A stretch of 9,903 nt of DNA. Source: Roseimaritima sp. (GTDB taxonomy: Bacteria > Planctomycetota > Planctomycetia > Pirellulales > Pirellulaceae). Within the stretch, counting starts at the first letter, position 1, and each line of letters starts with the position of its first letter. The translations under genes and the position numbers were made by a program. The notes under the pieces are model-generated. The model worked only from the letters and a program-made list of their open reading frames with translations, was not told the DNA's origin and ran no database searches. The stretch is from contig SLFV01000472.1 in assembly GCA_007124075.1 (NCBI GenBank), forward strand, positions 1 to 9,903, written 5' to 3'. Of this stretch, positions 7,644-9,903 are shown in pieces.

Positions 7644-8746
7644 TGGGTCACCTCCAAAACACGTGGCCCGATCACTTCGGCCCGGGGCTTGATCCCTAAT
7701 CCTGGTTCGGTGCTGGCACGCATGCCCCCGTTGTCCCGCTGCGGTGCCCCGGAGGCATTGCTGACGGTAACGTAACTGTTGAAGTCCGTACTGGTGAAAC
7801 GGAATTCCTCCGGGGTGCTGTGCGCCAAGTGAGCGATCGCGGCGGTGGTGATATCTCCCCCCCAGCTATCTTCCAACGTCATCGCGATCCCCATCGACAC
7901 GCAGAGGTCACGCGCCTGAGCGGTTCGCGTTAAACCGCCCAGCTTGCTGATTTTCAGATTCACCACGTCCATCGCCCAATCGGCTTTGGCGCGCAGCAGC
8001 ATGTTCAAGCTATCGATGTTTTCATCCAATACGAAAGGATGGTCGGTTTGCCGGCGAACCGCCAAGCATTCATCGTAAGTCAGGCAAGGTTGTTCGATGT
8101 AAACGTCCAAATCTCGGACCGCACGGACCACCCGCATCGCTTCATGTTGCGTCCAGCCCGTGTTGGCATCAGCGACCAATCGATCGGTGGGTCGCAAACA
8201 CGCACGAGCCTGGCGGATGCGATCAATGTCTTCGTCGGGATCACCGCCGACTTTCAGTTGAAATCGCGTATAGCCCTGGTCGCGGTAGCGGGAGACATTT
8301 GCGGCCATTTCCTGGGCGGACAACTGCGATATTGCACGATACAACCGCACGCTGTCGCCAAAGCGACCTCCCAGCAGTGTGCAAACCGGCAATCCGGTGG
8401 CTTGGCCTACGATGTCCCAGCATGCCATGTCGATCCCCGATTTGACGTACGGGTGCCCCTTTAACGCGGCATCCATCCGCTGGTTCACTTTTCCCAGTTC
8501 GCGTGGGTCAGCGCCCATCAGGTGCGGCGCCAATTCCTGTAATCCAGCCCGCACCCCGGCGGAGTAAGCAGGCAAGTAAGACGGCCCCAGCGGACAGACC
8601 TCGCCGTGGCCGACGCACCCGCACGCCGTTTCCACCCCGATGATGGTGCTGTCAAACACCGAAACCGCTTTGCCGCCGGACCACTGATACGACCCTTCGT
8701 GCAGCGGCAACTGGACACGATGAGCAAAGATCCGCGTAATCTTCAT
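7640..8746 (-). CDS. Enolase-superfamily cis-3-hydroxy-L-proline dehydratase-like enzyme
   Basis: A 368-residue cytoplasmic member of the mandelate racemase/muconate lactonizing group. The sequence closely matches my memory of cis-3-hydroxy-L-proline dehydratases, which convert cis-3-hydroxy-L-proline to delta-1-pyrroline-2-carboxylate. The capping domain begins [11 protein letters not shown] and contains [12 protein letters not shown] (~23-34), a loop typical of the hydroxyproline/proline-betaine group. In the barrel, acid/base K165 (Q-L-K-V-G), metal ligands D193 (A-D-A-N), E218 (I-E-Q-P) and D241 (L-D-E-N), and second acid/base K265 (L-K-I-S-K) are all present, so it should be active. A 4-hydroxyproline-betaine or proline epimerase is the main alternative. 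ATG 8746 is chosen because homologues start MKITRI; the open frame extends upstream to 8893, but the extra 49 residues look unlike protein. It is the first gene of the operon and diverges from the PAS-AraC regulator. Confidence 0.88.
   Translation of the reverse strand: MKITRIFAHRVQLPLHEGSYQWSGGKAVSVFDSTIIGVETACGCVGHGEVCPLGPSYLPAYSAGVRAGLQELAPHLMGADPRELGKVNQRMDAALKGHPYVKSGIDMACWDIVGQATGLPVCTLLGGRFGDSVRLYRAISQLSAQEMAANVSRYRDQGYTRFQLKVGGDPDEDIDRIRQARACLRPTDRLVADANTGWTQHEAMRVVRAVRDLDVYIEQPCLTYDECLAVRRQTDHPFVLDENIDSLNMLLRAKADWAMDVVNLKISKLGGLTRTAQARDLCVSMGIAMTLEDSWGGDITTAAIAHLAHSTPEEFRFTSTDFNSYVTVSNASGAPQRDNGGMRASTEPGLGIKPRAEVIGPRVLEVTQ
7648..7655 (-). promoter_or_regulatory. Strong ribosome binding site for the SASA esterase, inside the upstream gene
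   Basis: GGAGGTGA on the minus strand lies with its GGAGG seven bases before the esterase ATG at 7643, within the last codons of the dehydratase (encoding L-E-V-T-Q). It is the clearest Shine-Dalgarno site before a firmly called gene in the window. It suggests the esterase is translated by re-initiation as well as by fresh ribosome binding. Confidence 0.75.
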
Positions 8747-8838
8747 GGGGCGTTCCACTTTTCGGCTTGGATTCCCTCCAGCGGCGTGGTCAGCCACAAT
8801 GCCTTTCCACCTCCTGAAGGTTGCTTTACGATAGTCAC
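8743..8838 (-). CDS. Possible small leader ORF overlapping the dehydratase start
   Basis: In the minus frame ending TGA at 8745-8743, a GTG at 8838 opens a 31-codon ORF ([15 protein letters not shown], then [16 protein letters not shown]). An AGGAGGTG at 8815-8808 sits eight bases before an in-frame TTG at 8799, which would give an 18-residue version. The stop overlaps the dehydratase ATG as ATGA, the same junction used at both internal boundaries of this operon. This could be a coupled leader peptide. It could also be chance: the frame stays open but start-poor up to a stop at 8953-8955, antisense to the regulator, and no homologue is known to me. AGGAGGTG could instead serve an in-frame GTG at 8797 that extends the dehydratase by 17 residues. 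Confidence 0.25.
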   Translation of the reverse strand: MTIVKQPSGGGKALWLTTPLEGIQAEKWNAP

Positions 8839-8892
8839 ACGGCGGTGCTGCTTCTTGAACGAATGCTGCGCCAGAACATCGAATCGCGCACA
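8747..8892. promoter_or_regulatory. Shared divergent control region between regulator and catabolic operon
   Basis: The 146 bases between the dehydratase ATG (8746) and the regulator ATG (8893) must hold both promoters and, by analogy with divergent AraC-family loci, the regulator's binding sites. A short palindrome GTGG-TCAG-CCAC lies at 8786-8797. I see no convincing -35/-10 pair on either strand and no paired direct repeats long enough to call AraC half-sites. Confidence 0.5.
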
Positions 8893-9645
8893 ATGACCGA
8901 ACCTGCTCTTCTCGACGCCCTGCAGACCATCCGCATCACGGTGTTGGAGAAGTTATTTGACCGGAATCCAGATGTCGCTTTTTTCATCAAGGACAAAGCG
9001 GGCCAGTATGTTGTGGTGAACGATTCGCTGGTCACGCGACACGGCCTGAAGCGAAAATCGGATGCGTTGGGAAAACGGCCCGAGGACATTTGTCGGGGGG
9101 AGTTTGGTAGCTTGCCCACCGAACAAGATGCAGCCGTCATACGTTCCGGCAAACCGTTGTTGGATTATCTGGAACTGCAGTGGTATCGCCCCGGCACGGC
9201 GGTGTGGTGTTTGACGTCCAAGTTGCCTTTGCAAGACGACAACGGCAACGTGGTGGGATTGATTGGTTTTTCGCGTGACCTCCGCGCCCCCGTGGCAACC
9301 ACTGAAATCCCACTCGGGTTTGCGACCGCGCTGGCGGATTTCGAACGCGACCCGTCACAAAACTTCTCGCCTGCGGTCCTGGCCACACGATCCGGGCTGT
9401 CCCACGCCCGTCTGGCCCGTTTGACAAAGAAGTTTTTCTCCCTGACTCCTTCGCAATTGCTGGCGAAGACCCGCGTGACGGTGGCTTCCCGTCTGCTGTC
9501 TGAGACTTCGCTGACGATCCTTGAAATCGCCCAACGTTGCGGGTATACGGACCAGAGCGCGTTCACCCGCGGGTTCCAGAAACTAACCCGCGTCGCGCCA
9601 ACGGAGTATCGTCGCCGCGAATCCGGCACTTCCCCAAACCGGTGA
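8893..9645 (+). CDS. PAS domain-containing AraC family transcriptional regulator
   Basis: A 250-residue DNA-binding regulator, probably activating or repressing the divergent dehydratase-esterase-peptidase operon. Residues ~16-130 form a PAS sensor: [14 protein letters not shown], then [10 protein letters not shown], and the closing strands ending [12 protein letters not shown]. Residues ~147-245 are the AraC double helix-turn-helix, with the first unit at [19 protein letters not shown] and the family signature [20 protein letters not shown] leading to R-V-A-P-T-E-Y-R-R at 233-241. There is no cupin arm of the AraC type, so the signal is sensed by the PAS domain, which could bind a small ligand; no cofactor can be read from the sequence. 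ATG 8893 is preferred because [14 protein letters not shown] resembles homologue N-termini. In-frame starts at 8821 (TTG) and 8863 (ATG) exist, but their extra residues look non-conserved. No clear Shine-Dalgarno precedes 8893. Confidence 0.9.
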   Translation: MTEPALLDALQTIRITVLEKLFDRNPDVAFFIKDKAGQYVVVNDSLVTRHGLKRKSDALGKRPEDICRGEFGSLPTEQDAAVIRSGKPLLDYLELQWYRPGTAVWCLTSKLPLQDDNGNVVGLIGFSRDLRAPVATTEIPLGFATALADFERDPSQNFSPAVLATRSGLSHARLARLTKKFFSLTPSQLLAKTRVTVASRLLSETSLTILEIAQRCGYTDQSAFTRGFQKLTRVAPTEYRRRESGTSPNR

Positions 9646-9903
9646 ACCACTGAGTGCACGCGGGCTAGGTGGCGATGACGACCAAATGCTAGGGCTGACC
9701 GTGGTGGGTCTTGCGGCGTTTGGCGGATACGCGATTCGAACCAGCACGGCTGAGGCTTGAAGTTGCGGCGGGAATCAAAAAGGAGGTGCAGATTCCAAAG
9801 CTTTTCGAACTTGCCTGTCGCTTCGGTCATGGGGATGCCTGCCAACGTCTGCCGCACCCTGAATCGCAACCGCACTGGCAAGTCTTAAAAAACTAATCTT
9901 TCC
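9646..9903. other. Terminal stretch without a supportable gene
   Basis: The 258 bases after the regulator contain no convincing gene. An open frame at 9711-9896 on the plus strand has no recognisable domain and starts at a TTG without a ribosome binding site. A minus-strand frame running from 9881 back into the regulator looks like an antisense shadow. A tRNA T-loop-like string (TTCGAATC on the minus strand, followed by ATCCGCCA, near 9721-9740) is present without the rest of a tRNA. A weak GACC/GGTC stem at 9697-9710 is too short to call a terminator. Confidence 0.45.

Noticed and set aside
9721..9745. tRNA 3'-end-like string on the minus strand (GGTTCGAATC then ATCCGCCA)
   Set aside because: The presumed T-stem arms do not pair properly and no 5' acceptor strand GGATACG occurs within tRNA distance, so there is no complete tRNA. 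A tRNA-derived relic is possible but cannot be supported.
9165..9881. A 238-codon minus-strand frame covering the regulator and the right edge
   Set aside because: Most of it is antisense to the PAS-AraC gene and the remainder shows no recognisable domain.

Overview
The window looks like a chromosomal segment of a planctomycete, most likely of the Pirellulaceae (Rhodopirellula/Rubripirellula type). The main reason is the gene at the left edge, which has a planctomycete-type cytochrome c motif followed by a DUF1549 domain, a combination hugely expanded in that phylum. A two-gene unit of planctomycete-type hypothetical and lipoprotein genes and weak or absent Shine-Dalgarno sequences at several starts agree with this. 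The assignment rests on protein family recognition, not on a search.

Layout. Positions 1-1813 (minus) hold the 5' two thirds or so of a large secreted PSCyt1/DUF1549 protein that runs off the left edge. A 241-base divergent gap follows. Positions 2055-3787 (plus) hold two translationally coupled genes: a small protein with an N-terminal CxxxC motif and a lipoprotein with a probable LolA/LolB-like domain. Positions 3788-4380 form a gene-poor scar with a nested hairpin repeat, a fragment resembling an IS110-type transposase, and an inverted repeat. Positions 8746-4381 (minus) form a tight three-gene operon: an enolase-superfamily cis-3-hydroxy-L-proline dehydratase-like enzyme, an exported sialate O-acetylesterase-like (SGNH) esterase, and an exported S9 (dipeptidyl peptidase IV-like) serine peptidase. 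Both junctions are 4-base ATGA overlaps. Diverging from the operon, at 8893-9645 (plus), is a PAS-AraC transcriptional regulator. The last 258 bases carry no gene I can support.

How the genes fit together (inference). The operon and its divergent regulator look like a small catabolic locus. The esterase and peptidase would act outside the cytoplasm, removing acyl decorations and cleaving peptides, possibly next to proline or hydroxyproline. The dehydratase would then convert released cis-3-hydroxyproline to delta-1-pyrroline-2-carboxylate in the cytoplasm, with the PAS-AraC protein controlling expression. Two details deserve attention: the peptidase has Glu where the DPP-IV family has its catalytic Asp, and a possible 18-31 codon leader ORF overlaps the dehydratase start by the same ATGA arrangement used inside the operon.
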